DNA of 64,000 bases from Natronomonas aquatica (lineage in GTDB: Archaea > Halobacteriota > Halobacteria > Halobacteriales > Haloarculaceae): contig NZ_JAHLKM010000001.1 in the NCBI RefSeq assembly GCF_024449025.1, positions 124,001-188,000 on the forward strand. Direction: 5' to 3'. The notes under the pieces are model-generated. The model was not told where the DNA came from, made no database searches, and saw only the letters and a program-made list of their open reading frames with translations. This document shows, in pieces, positions 17,205-25,347 of the stretch. A program made the position numbers and the translations under genes. The first letter of the stretch is position 1. The number at the start of each line of letters is the position of its first letter.

Positions 17205-17926
17205 CGGTCACCCCCCACGACGGCGACCTGTTCGGTGTCTTCGACGACGGCGTTCAACACGCCGCGCAGCGAGTCGGCGTCGAACGCCGCGCGGAGTTCC
17301 TCGACCGTCCCCGCTGCTGGGACCGTCCCGCGGGCGAGAACGAGCACCGAATCGGCGGTCTCCTCGACGAGCGTCATGTCGTGGGAGCTGAGAAGCACTG
17401 TCGTCCCCGCACCGGCCATCTCCGCGGCCGTTTCGAAGACGTTCGCGCTCATGTTGGGGTCCAGTCCGCTCGCGGGTTCGTCGAGGACGACCAGCGGCGG
17501 ATCGCCGACCGTCGCCTGTGCGATCCCGAGAAGCTGTCGCATGCCGCCCGACAGCGCCTCGACGTTCCGGTCGGCCGCCGCCCCCAGCCCGACCCGATCG
17601 AGCAGCGGTTCCGGCCCGGAACCGTCGACGAGCGACGAGTAAAAAGAGAGGGTCTCGGCGGCGGTAAAGCCCGGGCGGAATGTCGGATCCTGGGGGAGAT
17701 AGCCGATCGGTCTGTCGGCGTCGGGACCCTCATAGGAGACGGCCCCGGACGTCGCGGCGAGATCGCCGACGAGGATCCGGATCAATGTCGTCTTCCCGGA
17801 ACCGTTCGGTCCGATCACCGCGACGACCGAACCCGAGGGGATCGCCGCCGACACTTCCGACAGCGCCCGGACAGTCCCGAAAGATTTCGAGACACCGTCG
17901 AACCGGAGCACCGGGTCGTCGGTCAC
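17201..17926 (-). CDS. nosF: ABC transporter ATPase, NosF-like
   Basis: A 241-residue ATP-binding protein. Walker A is GPNGSGKTT near residue 36, the Q-loop YLPQDPTF, the signature LSGGMRQLLGIAQA, Walker B VVLDEPASGLDP and the switch His in SSHDM. The GTG start at 17924-17926 overlaps the nosD stop (GTGA), so translation is coupled. It energises NosY; in nitrous-oxide-reducing bacteria NosF is required for copper loading. Confidence 0.92.
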   Translation of the reverse strand: MTDDPVLRFDGVSKSFGTVRALSEVSAAIPSGSVVAVIGPNGSGKTTLIRILVGDLAATSGAVSYEGPDADRPIGYLPQDPTFRPGFTAAETLSFYSSLVDGSGPEPLLDRVGLGAAADRNVEALSGGMRQLLGIAQATVGDPPLVVLDEPASGLDPNMSANVFETAAEMAGAGTTVLLSSHDMTLVEETADSVLVLARGTVPAAGTVEELRAAFDADSLRGVLNAVVEDTEQVAVVGGDR

Positions 17927-19809
17927 GCGGCGCACACCTCTCCGGGATCCGCACTGCCGTCGGCGATCCGTCGGGCAGTCTCGAGTCGGTCCGGGTGTAC
18001 CGGCGTGTCGCGGGGAGCAGCGTCGATGACGCTCTCGCCGCGCATCCCGGGGACGGATCCACGGAGCGTCCGGAGGCCACGGACGATCGGGGCCGCCGCG
18101 AGCGTCCGGGCCGCCTCGGTCCGGTGGAGCCGTCCGTCGACCGGATCGGTCGGGCTGTACCGCCTGTCGAGTCCCTCCGCGCCCTCCCAGTAGTTGCCCT
18201 CCTCGCCCTCGCTCCAGACCCGAAGCGGGCCGCTCGTGGCCCGAACGTGTCGGTCGTTGTCGGCGACGTCGTTGCGGACGACGACGCTCGTCGGGAAGAC
18301 CGAGGAGGCACGGAAGCCGACCGCGTTGCCGACCACGGTGTTGTCGGCGTACAGCGAGTTCCGTGCGCTCGTCCGGATCGCCTGGTCGGTGTCGACGACG
18401 ACGTTTCCTCCGATGTACGAATCCGATCCGCTCGTCGAGATCCCCTGTTCGGTGTCCGTGATGACGTTGTCCGCGATCGCGTTCCCCGCCGGACTCGTCA
18501 TGATGGTAATCCCCGACAGCGCCTGTTCGCTCGCACAGTTCCCCGAGAAGAGTCCGTCGGAGGTGTACATGAAGTGTGTGCCGAACCGGCCGTCCACGAA
18601 CCGGTTGTTCCGGATCACGATCCCGTCGGACCGGTGCGTGTAGACCCCGTCGCGCCCGCCGTCGAACGTCGAACGCTGTATCACGGCGGGCGAGCGGATC
18701 GTGACGACACCCATGAACCCATCGCGCCACTCGTCGGTCCCGTTGACCCGAACACCGTCGACAACGGCGCCTTGCGTATCGCGGAGGATAATTCCAGACG
18801 CCGGGGTGTCCATCGCGGCGCCGGTGACGAGCAGTCTATCGACGCCGTCGGCGGTGATCGCGGCGTCGGAGTACCCGTAGGCCGCCTCTGTCTGACGGTC
18901 CCAGTCGGAGCGATCCTCGTCCGGGATGTCCTCCGGCTGGAGCGATTCCCCGACACCGGCGATCGAGACGCCCGAGATAGCGACATCGTCGGCCGAGACG
19001 GTGACGACGGTCCCGTTGCCGTCACCGACGATCACTGCGTCCTCGCCGGAAAGCGTCACCGAACGGTCGATCTCGACCGGACCCCGGTAGGTACCGGGGG
19101 GAAGCCGGACGACGGTGCCAGCCTCGGCGTTTTCGAGCGCGGCCGAAAGCGTCGGCGCGTCCTCGCCGACGACCGTTCCGGTCGGTCGATCGAGGAGTTC
19201 GAAGGCCGAATCGACGGTTTCGTTCGCCGCAGCGTGTTGGGCGTCGATCCGATCGCGTGCGTCCGATCCGTCCGAAGGCGGCGCCTCGAACCGGCCGCGC
19301 TCCTCCCAGCCGACGACCTCGCCGCCGTGGGTCGACGCGAAGGCGGCCGCCCGATCCTCCTCGTTGAAGGCGACCGGCGTCGGCCCCGAGGGGATCCTGG
19401 CGGCGCTGTCTATCACGAAGACTGCCTCGGCGGCCGGGATCCACTCGCCCGTGTACTCCCCGACGAGGAATCCGGAGTCGTCGAGGGAGACGTCAGGGGG
19501 GGCCGTCTCGACGTAGACGACCTGTGGGTAGCCGAACTGCTGGCTGACGAGCGGGTCGTCGACCGCGGCGGCCGCGAGCCCGATACCGCGATAGCCGACG
19601 AGGTAGGGATACTGCGAGTACGCGATCTGTGCCCTGGGTACGACCCGTTCCCCGAGGGTCCGCTGTTCTTCGAGTGTCAACCCCATCGCGACGGTTCGAT
19701 CGAACTCGGCGGGGTCGGGGTCCGAAGCTCCCGGGGCGACCAGAAACGACACAGCACCGACCGAGGCGAGGAGACAACAGACGACCAGGACTGCGACTCG
19801 GATCGCCAT
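17923..19809 (-). CDS. nosD: NosD-like periplasmic beta-helix protein with an N-terminal NosL-like domain
   Basis: A 628-residue exported protein. Residues 1-25 form a hydrophobic signal. About 35-175 resemble NosL (for example FNEEDRAAAFASTHGGEVVGWEE in two blocks) but without the CxxC-Met copper motif. About 195-560 are right-handed parallel beta-helix (CASH/NosD) repeats, such as GTVVRLPPGTYRGPVEIDRS and HRSDGIVIRNNRF, followed by a C-terminal tail. NosD is the extracytoplasmic partner of NosF and NosY. ATG 19809 is chosen for the clean signal peptide; a GTG at 19863 overlaps the histidine-kinase stop and would add 18 residues. Confidence 0.9.
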   Translation of the reverse strand: MAIRVAVLVVCCLLASVGAVSFLVAPGASDPDPAEFDRTVAMGLTLEEQRTLGERVVPRAQIAYSQYPYLVGYRGIGLAAAAVDDPLVSQQFGYPQVVYVETAPPDVSLDDSGFLVGEYTGEWIPAAEAVFVIDSAARIPSGPTPVAFNEEDRAAAFASTHGGEVVGWEERGRFEAPPSDGSDARDRIDAQHAAANETVDSAFELLDRPTGTVVGEDAPTLSAALENAEAGTVVRLPPGTYRGPVEIDRSVTLSGEDAVIVGDGNGTVVTVSADDVAISGVSIAGVGESLQPEDIPDEDRSDWDRQTEAAYGYSDAAITADGVDRLLVTGAAMDTPASGIILRDTQGAVVDGVRVNGTDEWRDGFMGVVTIRSPAVIQRSTFDGGRDGVYTHRSDGIVIRNNRFVDGRFGTHFMYTSDGLFSGNCASEQALSGITIMTSPAGNAIADNVITDTEQGISTSGSDSYIGGNVVVDTDQAIRTSARNSLYADNTVVGNAVGFRASSVFPTSVVVRNDVADNDRHVRATSGPLRVWSEGEEGNYWEGAEGLDRRYSPTDPVDGRLHRTEAARTLAAAPIVRGLRTLRGSVPGMRGESVIDAAPRDTPVHPDRLETARRIADGSADPGEVCAA

Positions 19810-19859
19810 AGCGAACCGAGACCTTCGAGACGAATAGGCGGTTTGGTTCGACGGTCGAA

Positions 19860-21893
19860 TCACGGCTCCGAAAGTCTAAACTCGAACCGCGCACCGCCGG
19901 GTTCGGATTCGCCGACCGAGACGGCCCACCCGTGTGCCTCGGCGATCTCGCGGACGATCATCAACCCGAGACCGGTCCCTTCCTCGTCGGTCGTGTACCC
20001 GCGTTCGAACACCTTCTCGCGTTCCGGTTCGGGGATCCCCGCCCCGTCGTCCTCGACGGCGAACCCCTCCGGGAACCGTGTGACTCGGACGGTGATGCCC
20101 GTATCGTCGTCGGTCTCCGCCTCCGGCCGATCGCTCGTGGAGCCGTGCTCGACGCTGTCATCGGCCTGCAGCCGATTGCTCGTCGAACCGTGTTCGACGC
20201 TGTCGTCGGACTGTGTCCGACTGCCCGTGGAGCCATGCTCCACGCTGTTCCGAAACAGGTTCTCCAGGAGCTGTCGGAGCCGATCGGGGTCGGCCCGGAC
20301 GGTGGCGTCGGCTCCGTTCCCGACGTCGATCTCGAGGGTCCCCTTGTCGGTCTCGACGGTACTCCAGGCGGACCTCGCGACGTCGTCGAGCGAAACCGCC
20401 TCGAGGTCACCGATCGACTCGCCGGACCGGGCGAGCGCGAGCAGCGTATCGATGAGCCGATCCATCCGATCGAGCGCGTCCGCGGCCCGATCGAGCGCGT
20501 CCGGTTCGCCCTCCCGGGCCAACTCGAGGAAGCCACGGGCGACCCCGAGCGGGTTCCGGAGGTCGTGGCTGACGACGCTGGCGAAGGTCTCGAGGCGTTC
20601 GTTCTGTGCCTCGAGTTCCTGTCTGCGGTCGGCCCGGTCCATCGCGGCCTCGACGTTCGCCGCCAGCGTCCGCGAAAGCGAGAGATCAGAGTCGTCGAAG
20701 GCATCGGCCGACTCCGAGCCGATCACCAGCACCCCCCACTCGCCGATCGGGAGGAGCAGCTCGCTACGGATCGGGGAGTCGCCTCTGTGGACATCGGATC
20801 GGGTGTCCGAGCGGGCGTGAACGTCGCGGACGAACTCCGGTTCGCCCGTCTCGAAGACGCTCCAGACGACCGTCTCCCCTCGCTCGAGGGGCGCCGCGTC
20901 CCCGAGGATCTCGCCGGCCCGTTCGGTTCGGGCCGCGGGTTCGAGACGATCGGTCGAGGGCTCATAACGGAAGATTCGGGCGGTCCGGAACCCGAGCACG
21001 TCGTCGACCGAACGGACGGCCCGTTCGGTGATCCCGTCTGGCGAACCCACCTCCATCAGCTCTCTCGTCGCGTCGTGAAGCGCCGCCAGCCGGGATTCGT
21101 ACCGGTGCTGTCCGGTGATGTCGGTGTATACGGCGTAGCCGTCGATGGCCGCTGCCGGGGTCTCGAGGGGGATAGCCTGCATCCGGAAGGCCCGTTTCTC
21201 GCCCGAGGCCGTCAGCCGAAGCACCTCCTCTTCGACGTGGCGGCCCCGGCTGGCCCGCTCGCTTATCGTCTCGGCCCGGTCGTTTCGCTCCGGCGGAACG
21301 ATGACGTCGTCGATCACTTCGCCGACGATGTCCTCGTCGTCGATCTCGAACGTCCGACGGAAGGCGTCGTTGATCCGCCTGACGACCGGCCGCCCGTCGA
21401 CGAACTCGACGGCGGCGATACAATCGGAGCTGTTCTCGAAGAGCGTGGAGGTCCGGTCGCGCTCGACCCTGAGTTCTGTCTCCCGTTCGAGCCGGCTGCC
21501 GTCGTAGACGCCGATCAAAAGCCCCGCGAGCGCGCCCATCGCGACGACGTGGCTGAAGACGACCAGCGGTTTGAGATCGCCCTGGAGGATCTGGAAGTAG
21601 TAGACCCAGCCGGTGATCGCGAAAAGCGCCGCGCCGCCGAAGAGACACCAGCCGGCGATCCGCAGGGCGAACCCGGCGTAGGGCATCCGCCCGATGACGA
21701 GAAGCGACCCGACGACGATCAAGGCGAGATCGACCCCGATCGGGACTACGTTCTCCAGGAGGGTCAGATAGAGCGGATCGCCCTGAAGAACGGCGTCTTC
21801 GTAGATATCGAAGACCGTCACGACGGATAGCACGGCACCGAGTGCGGCAACGATGATCCCGCCGAGGAACCGCTCGGAAACGTCGCTATCCAT
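19860..21893 (-). CDS. Membrane sensor histidine kinase (TM-PAS-GAF-HisKA-HATPase)
   Basis: A 677-residue kinase with four transmembrane segments (about 10-130), PAS (145-260), GAF (275-420), HisKA with VVSHDLRNPLG (phospho-acceptor His443) and HATPase with the N-box LLENLFRNSVEHG, DDGAGIP and GTGLGLMIV. A 15-residue unit starting SVEHGST is repeated three times (550-594) inside the ATPase domain. The ATG at 21893 is 25-30 bp from the TATA TTTTTATACG on the minus strand; an upstream GTG is less likely. It heads the nosD-nosF-nosY unit; no response regulator is adjacent. Confidence 0.93.
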   Translation of the reverse strand: MDSDVSERFLGGIIVAALGAVLSVVTVFDIYEDAVLQGDPLYLTLLENVVPIGVDLALIVVGSLLVIGRMPYAGFALRIAGWCLFGGAALFAITGWVYYFQILQGDLKPLVVFSHVVAMGALAGLLIGVYDGSRLERETELRVERDRTSTLFENSSDCIAAVEFVDGRPVVRRINDAFRRTFEIDDEDIVGEVIDDVIVPPERNDRAETISERASRGRHVEEEVLRLTASGEKRAFRMQAIPLETPAAAIDGYAVYTDITGQHRYESRLAALHDATRELMEVGSPDGITERAVRSVDDVLGFRTARIFRYEPSTDRLEPAARTERAGEILGDAAPLERGETVVWSVFETGEPEFVRDVHARSDTRSDVHRGDSPIRSELLLPIGEWGVLVIGSESADAFDDSDLSLSRTLAANVEAAMDRADRRQELEAQNERLETFASVVSHDLRNPLGVARGFLELAREGEPDALDRAADALDRMDRLIDTLLALARSGESIGDLEAVSLDDVARSAWSTVETDKGTLEIDVGNGADATVRADPDRLRQLLENLFRNSVEHGSTGSRTQSDDSVEHGSTSNRLQADDSVEHGSTSDRPEAETDDDTGITVRVTRFPEGFAVEDDGAGIPEPEREKVFERGYTTDEEGTGLGLMIVREIAEAHGWAVSVGESEPGGARFEFRLSEP
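20112..20246 (-). repeat. Three 45-bp tandem repeats inside the histidine-kinase gene
   Basis: Three copies of a 45-bp (15-codon) unit encoding SVEHGSTGSRTQSDD, SVEHGSTSNRLQADD and SVEHGSTSDRPEAET. The first copy includes the real N-box residues SVEHG, so the array looks like expansion of the N-box edge into a flexible loop. The frame is kept throughout. Confidence 0.85.
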
Positions 21894-21914
21894 TACGCCG
21901 GCTATGTGCACTAC

Positions 21915-21925
21915 CGTATAAAAAT
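21915..21925 (-). promoter_or_regulatory. TATA box of the histidine kinase/nos unit
   Basis: On the minus strand TTTTTATACGG lies about 27 bp before the kinase ATG at 21893, the normal spacing for a leaderless haloarchaeal transcript. The region between this and the eIF2B-like stop at 21972 holds nothing else recognised. Confidence 0.5.
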
Positions 21926-21971
21926 GTCGTGAATGGGGTGCGTGAGCGAACCGACCGCGTCTGTGGGGGGA

Positions 21972-23237
21972 TCACCCGTCCCACCGGCGGTACAACGCGT
22001 GTTCCCGCGCGATCGGCCCGATCTCGTCGGGCCCGTAGACGCCGTCCTCGGTGACGATACCCGAGACGGCCGGCGGCGGCACGCGTTCGAAGGTGGGATT
22101 GTAGACGGCGAGGTCGGCCTCGCCCCCGTAGACTGCCGCCGCCGGCCCGAACTCGGGGTCGAACTCCGTCCCCGGAACGATCTTGTCCCGCGAGCAGACG
22201 GCATAGCAGTCGATTCCGGCCGCCGTCCCGGCCCGCATCGCGGTCCGGGAGCCGACCTTGTTGATCACGCTCCCGTCCTCGAGGACGGTATCGGCGCCCA
22301 CGAGGACGGTATCGACGGTTCCGTCGGCGAGGAGACCCTCGATCGCGGCGTCGACCAGGAGGGTCACGTCGGTTCCGGTTTCGTTTCCGGTCTCAGTTTC
22401 GGTTTCGGCCTCTGTCTCGGCCAGTCGCTCGGCGATCCCGACCCCCTCGCGGGCGGGGCGCGATTCCGCGACGAACACCGCATCGGGGCCCGCGGCTTCC
22501 AGCGCCGACCGAACCGTCCCCGATCGCGACAGCGTGAACACCCGATCGCCCAGGCGGGAAGCGGCGCGTTCGGCCGCCGCCTCGTCAGCACGGACCGCCG
22601 CCGCACACGCTTTCATCGCCCGATCGCGGACCGACCCCGGGTCCGAGTCGGCCTCCGCCATGACGCGGTCGATCCGGGTCCGGACGACGCCCATGCTCGG
22701 ACGGGCACGGCACAACTCGCGGGCGGTCGTGGCGACCGAATCGTAGCCCTCGCCGGTCGCCGCCGCGGCGGCCGCCCGGTCCCGGAGCGTCTCGAGTGCC
22801 CGAAGCGAAACGTAGCTGGCCCCGTGATCGGTGTCCTCACGGACCGTCGGGATCGACGGCGCGACCGCGAGGTACGCCTCCCACAGCCCCGGAGCCGTCT
22901 CCCGGTCGAGCAGCGCTGGCGGCTGTACCCACGCGTGGGCCGCGAACGAACCGTCCGAAAAAAGCGACAACTCGCGGGTATCACACTCGAAGAGGTACGG
23001 CCGGATCGTCCGGTCGGCCGAGCCAGCGGTGGTCCCGACGTCGATCGGATCGGCGCTCCGGACGAGCGTGGCGGCGTCGGTATCATCAAGCGCCGAGACC
23101 GGCCGCCGCCGATCGCGTCCGTCGGCAGTGGATCGGACCGAAACGGCATCCCACCGTACCGGCGGCGCGTCCTCGTGACGGACGATGGGAACCTCCGTCC
23201 CGTGTCGGAAGAACCCGACGGCGATCTCGCCGTTCAT
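21972..23237 (-). CDS. eIF-2B/ribose-1,5-bisphosphate isomerase-like protein with degenerate N-terminal NUDIX-like domain
   Basis: A 421-residue protein. The C-terminal two thirds (about 150-421) are the eIF2B alpha/beta/delta, MtnA and R15P-isomerase fold, with TLLVDAAIEGLL, VLVGADTVLEDG and INKVGSRTAM. The first 130 or so residues look like a NUDIX fold start (EIAVGFFRHGTEVPIV) but no Nudix box GX5EX7REUXEEXGU is seen, so that domain is likely inactive or only regulatory. An acidic ETEAETETETGNETGT insert sits near residue 275. The substrate is unknown. TATA TATAAAC on the minus strand at about 23258-23264 fits the ATG at 23237. Confidence 0.8.
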   Translation of the reverse strand: MNGEIAVGFFRHGTEVPIVRHEDAPPVRWDAVSVRSTADGRDRRRPVSALDDTDAATLVRSADPIDVGTTAGSADRTIRPYLFECDTRELSLFSDGSFAAHAWVQPPALLDRETAPGLWEAYLAVAPSIPTVREDTDHGASYVSLRALETLRDRAAAAAATGEGYDSVATTARELCRARPSMGVVRTRIDRVMAEADSDPGSVRDRAMKACAAAVRADEAAAERAASRLGDRVFTLSRSGTVRSALEAAGPDAVFVAESRPAREGVGIAERLAETEAETETETGNETGTDVTLLVDAAIEGLLADGTVDTVLVGADTVLEDGSVINKVGSRTAMRAGTAAGIDCYAVCSRDKIVPGTEFDPEFGPAAAVYGGEADLAVYNPTFERVPPPAVSGIVTEDGVYGPDEIGPIAREHALYRRWDG

Positions 23238-23347
23238 AGCGGAGGCTCGGCTCGCGGGGGTTTATATTCCGGGTCGGGAAGGCCGGCAGCTCGGAGGTGT
23301 CTCCGGTACCGGGTTCCTTTTTGTTCGTCCTCCCCCTCTATTGCGGT
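23238..23347. promoter_or_regulatory. Divergent promoter region, eIF2B-like / cofE
   Basis: A 110-bp divergent region. GAATATAAAC on the minus strand at about 23258-23267 serves the leftward gene, and CTTTTTGTT at about 23317-23325 lies near 27 bp before the cofE ATG at 23348. Each spacing suits a leaderless message. Confidence 0.5.
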
Positions 23348-24100
23348 ATGGAGACCTTCGCTATCGAGGGATTGCCGGAGATCCGGGGCGGCGACGATCT
23401 GGCCGATCTCGTCGACGCCCGGGCCGAGTTCGAGGACGGCGACGTGCTCTGTCTCGCGAGCACCGTCGTCTCGAAGGCCGAGGACCGGAAGGCCGATCTC
23501 TCGGCGTTCCCGGCCTCAGAGCGGGCGGAATCGATCGCCGGCCGCCTCGAAGCGGTGACCGGCGAACCGAAGGACCCCCGCTTCGCGCAGGCGGTCCTCG
23601 AGGAGAGCGAGGAACTGCTCACCGAAGTCCCGTTTCTCCTCGCGGTGACGCGGTTCGGCCACGTGACGGTCAACGCCGGGATCGACCGCTCGAACGTGCC
23701 CGGCGCCGAGTTACTCCTGTTGCCGGAGGACCCGTCCGCCTCGGCCGACCGTCTCGCGGCGGCCCTCGGCGTGCCGGTCGTGGTGACCGACACCTCCGGG
23801 CGGCCGTTCCGGTACGGCCAACGCGGTGTCGCGGTCGGCTGGGCGGGGCTGCCGGCGGCCCGCGATTGGCGCGGCGAGACGGATCGGGACGGCCGGGAAC
23901 TCGACGTCACTGTCCAGGCGGTCGTCGACGAACTCGCCGCGGCGGCGAACCTCCTTACGGGCGAGGGCGGCGACGGCACGCCCGCGGCCGTCGTCCGCGG
24001 TTTCGAGTTCGGCGACCACGCCGGAAGCGACGACCTGTTCCGACGCGAGAAGGACGACATCGTTCGCGAGGCGCTCCGCGAGTGGGAGTTCGGAGCATGA
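23348..24100 (+). CDS. cofE: Coenzyme F420-0:L-glutamate ligase
   Basis: A 250-residue CofE enzyme that adds glutamates to F420-0 with GTP. Family features are DVLCLASTVVSKAEDRKADL near residue 30, VTVNAGIDRSNVPG near 120 (the GIDRSN block) and DTSGRPFRYGQRGVAVG near 165. The length matches archaeal CofE without the C-terminal FbiB reductase domain. The next gene, an F420-dependent reductase, overlaps by 4 bp, so cofactor synthesis and use are coupled. Confidence 0.94.
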   Translation: METFAIEGLPEIRGGDDLADLVDARAEFEDGDVLCLASTVVSKAEDRKADLSAFPASERAESIAGRLEAVTGEPKDPRFAQAVLEESEELLTEVPFLLAVTRFGHVTVNAGIDRSNVPGAELLLLPEDPSASADRLAAALGVPVVVTDTSGRPFRYGQRGVAVGWAGLPAARDWRGETDRDGRELDVTVQAVVDELAAAANLLTGEGGDGTPAAVVRGFEFGDHAGSDDLFRREKDDIVREALREWEFGA

Positions 24101-25086
24101 TCGGGATCGAACTCACCCCCGAACATCCGGTCGACCGCATCGGCGAACTCGGTGCGGCCGCCGAAGCCAACGGCTTCGATACGGTGTTTAGCTCCTCGCA
24201 TTACAACAACCGCGACCCCTTCATCGCGCTGGATCGAGTCGCCGGGCGGACCGACGACGTCCGGCTCGGACCGGGCGTGGCCAACCCCTACGAGACCCAT
24301 CCGGTGACGCTCGCCTCCCGGGTCGCCTCCCTCGACGAGGCGTCGGGGGGGCGGGCGGTCTTCGGGATCGGCGCCGGCGATCCATCCACGCTGGAGAACC
24401 TCGGCGTCGAACACGACCGGCCGCTCCGGCGGGTACTCGAGTCGTTCAAAGTCGCCGAAGATCTCTTCGCCGGCCAGCGGGTCGATCACGACGGCACCTT
24501 CCGGGCGACCGACGCGGGGCTGAACTTCGAGCCCCCGAGCGAACGGATCCCGATCTACGTCGGCGCACAGGGGCCACACATGATCCGGATGGCCGCCAAA
24601 CACGCCGACGGCGTGCTATTGAACGGCTCACATCCGAAGGACTTCGCGTGGGCGGCCGAACAGGTCGAGGCCGGACTCCAGGAACGCCCCGAGGAACGCG
24701 GGGCGTTCGACTTCGCCGCCTACGCCTCGGTCTCGGTCGCGACCGACGGCGAGGCAGCCCGCGAGGCAGCCCGCCCGCCGGTCGCGTTCATCGCCGCCGG
24801 GGCGGCCCCGCCGGTGTTGGATCGCCACGGGATCGACGGGGAGCTGGCAGGGACGATCGGCGATCACATCTCCGCGGGCGACTTCGAGGCCGCCTTCGGG
24901 GCGGTCACCGAGGAGATGATCGACGCCTTCTGTATCGCCGGCGAACCGGCGACGATCGAAAGCCGGATCGACGCGGTACTGGAGTACGCCGACAGCTTCG
25001 TCGTCGGCTCGCCGCTGGGGCCGGATCTCGATGCGGCGGTCAGACTGGCTGGTTCGGTTCTTCCGAGCCGGCGAGACCGCGCCTGA
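24097..25086 (+). CDS. mer: 5,10-methylenetetrahydromethanopterin reductase-like F420-dependent oxidoreductase
   Basis: A 329-residue bacterial-luciferase-like TIM barrel of the Mer group. GIELTPEHPVDRIGELG opens the barrel, SSHYNNRDPF, GPGVANPYETHP and GIGAGDPSTLENLG bind F420, and PIYVGAQGPHMIRMAAKHADG follows in two blocks. Mer interconverts methylene- and methyl-tetrahydromethanopterin with F420H2; haloarchaea are thought to use it with tetrahydrofolate-type carriers in C1 metabolism. The ATG overlaps the cofE stop. The last 47 bp overlap a convergent small membrane-protein gene. Confidence 0.9.
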   Translation: MIGIELTPEHPVDRIGELGAAAEANGFDTVFSSSHYNNRDPFIALDRVAGRTDDVRLGPGVANPYETHPVTLASRVASLDEASGGRAVFGIGAGDPSTLENLGVEHDRPLRRVLESFKVAEDLFAGQRVDHDGTFRATDAGLNFEPPSERIPIYVGAQGPHMIRMAAKHADGVLLNGSHPKDFAWAAEQVEAGLQERPEERGAFDFAAYASVSVATDGEAAREAARPPVAFIAAGAAPPVLDRHGIDGELAGTIGDHISAGDFEAAFGAVTEEMIDAFCIAGEPATIESRIDAVLEYADSFVVGSPLGPDLDAAVRLAGSVLPSRRDRA

Positions 25087-25261
25087 TCGCCGTGACGATC
25101 GCCCCGAGCGTGACGATCCCGAAGACGCCGGCCGAGAAGCCGACGAGGATCGCGCCGCTGAGCAGCATGGCCGCCACGAGCGGATCGACGCTGGCGATCT
25201 CGAGGAACTGTTCGATTGCACCGACGGTGTTCTCCCGTAATCCCGTCTGAATATCAACCAT
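25040..25261 (-). CDS. Small membrane protein, conserved-looking
   Basis: A 73-residue protein starting MVDIQTGLRENTVGAIEQFL with one or two hydrophobic helices (about 26-62: LVAAMLLSGAILVGFSAG and FGIVTLGAIV), then a basic/acidic tail. The ATG at 25261 is used; it diverges from the zinc-ribbon gene at 25348 with an A/T-poor promoter. The gene end lies inside the mer coding region in antisense. The function is unknown. Confidence 0.65.
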   Translation of the reverse strand: MVDIQTGLRENTVGAIEQFLEIASVDPLVAAMLLSGAILVGFSAGVFGIVTLGAIVTAIRRGLAGSEEPNQPV

Positions 25262-25347
25262 ACCGAGTGTTGGCGGGCGCACCTACTTGTGTGTATCCGT
25301 CTCGCACGACGGAACGGTTGAAGTAGCCGCACACAGTAGACGGCAGT

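Noticed and set aside
17680-20820. A 1046-codon open frame on the plus strand
   Set aside because: It lies antisense to nosF, nosD and the histidine kinase, all with clear motifs. Its product is a run of Arg/Ser/Pro-rich low complexity typical of high-GC antisense frames.
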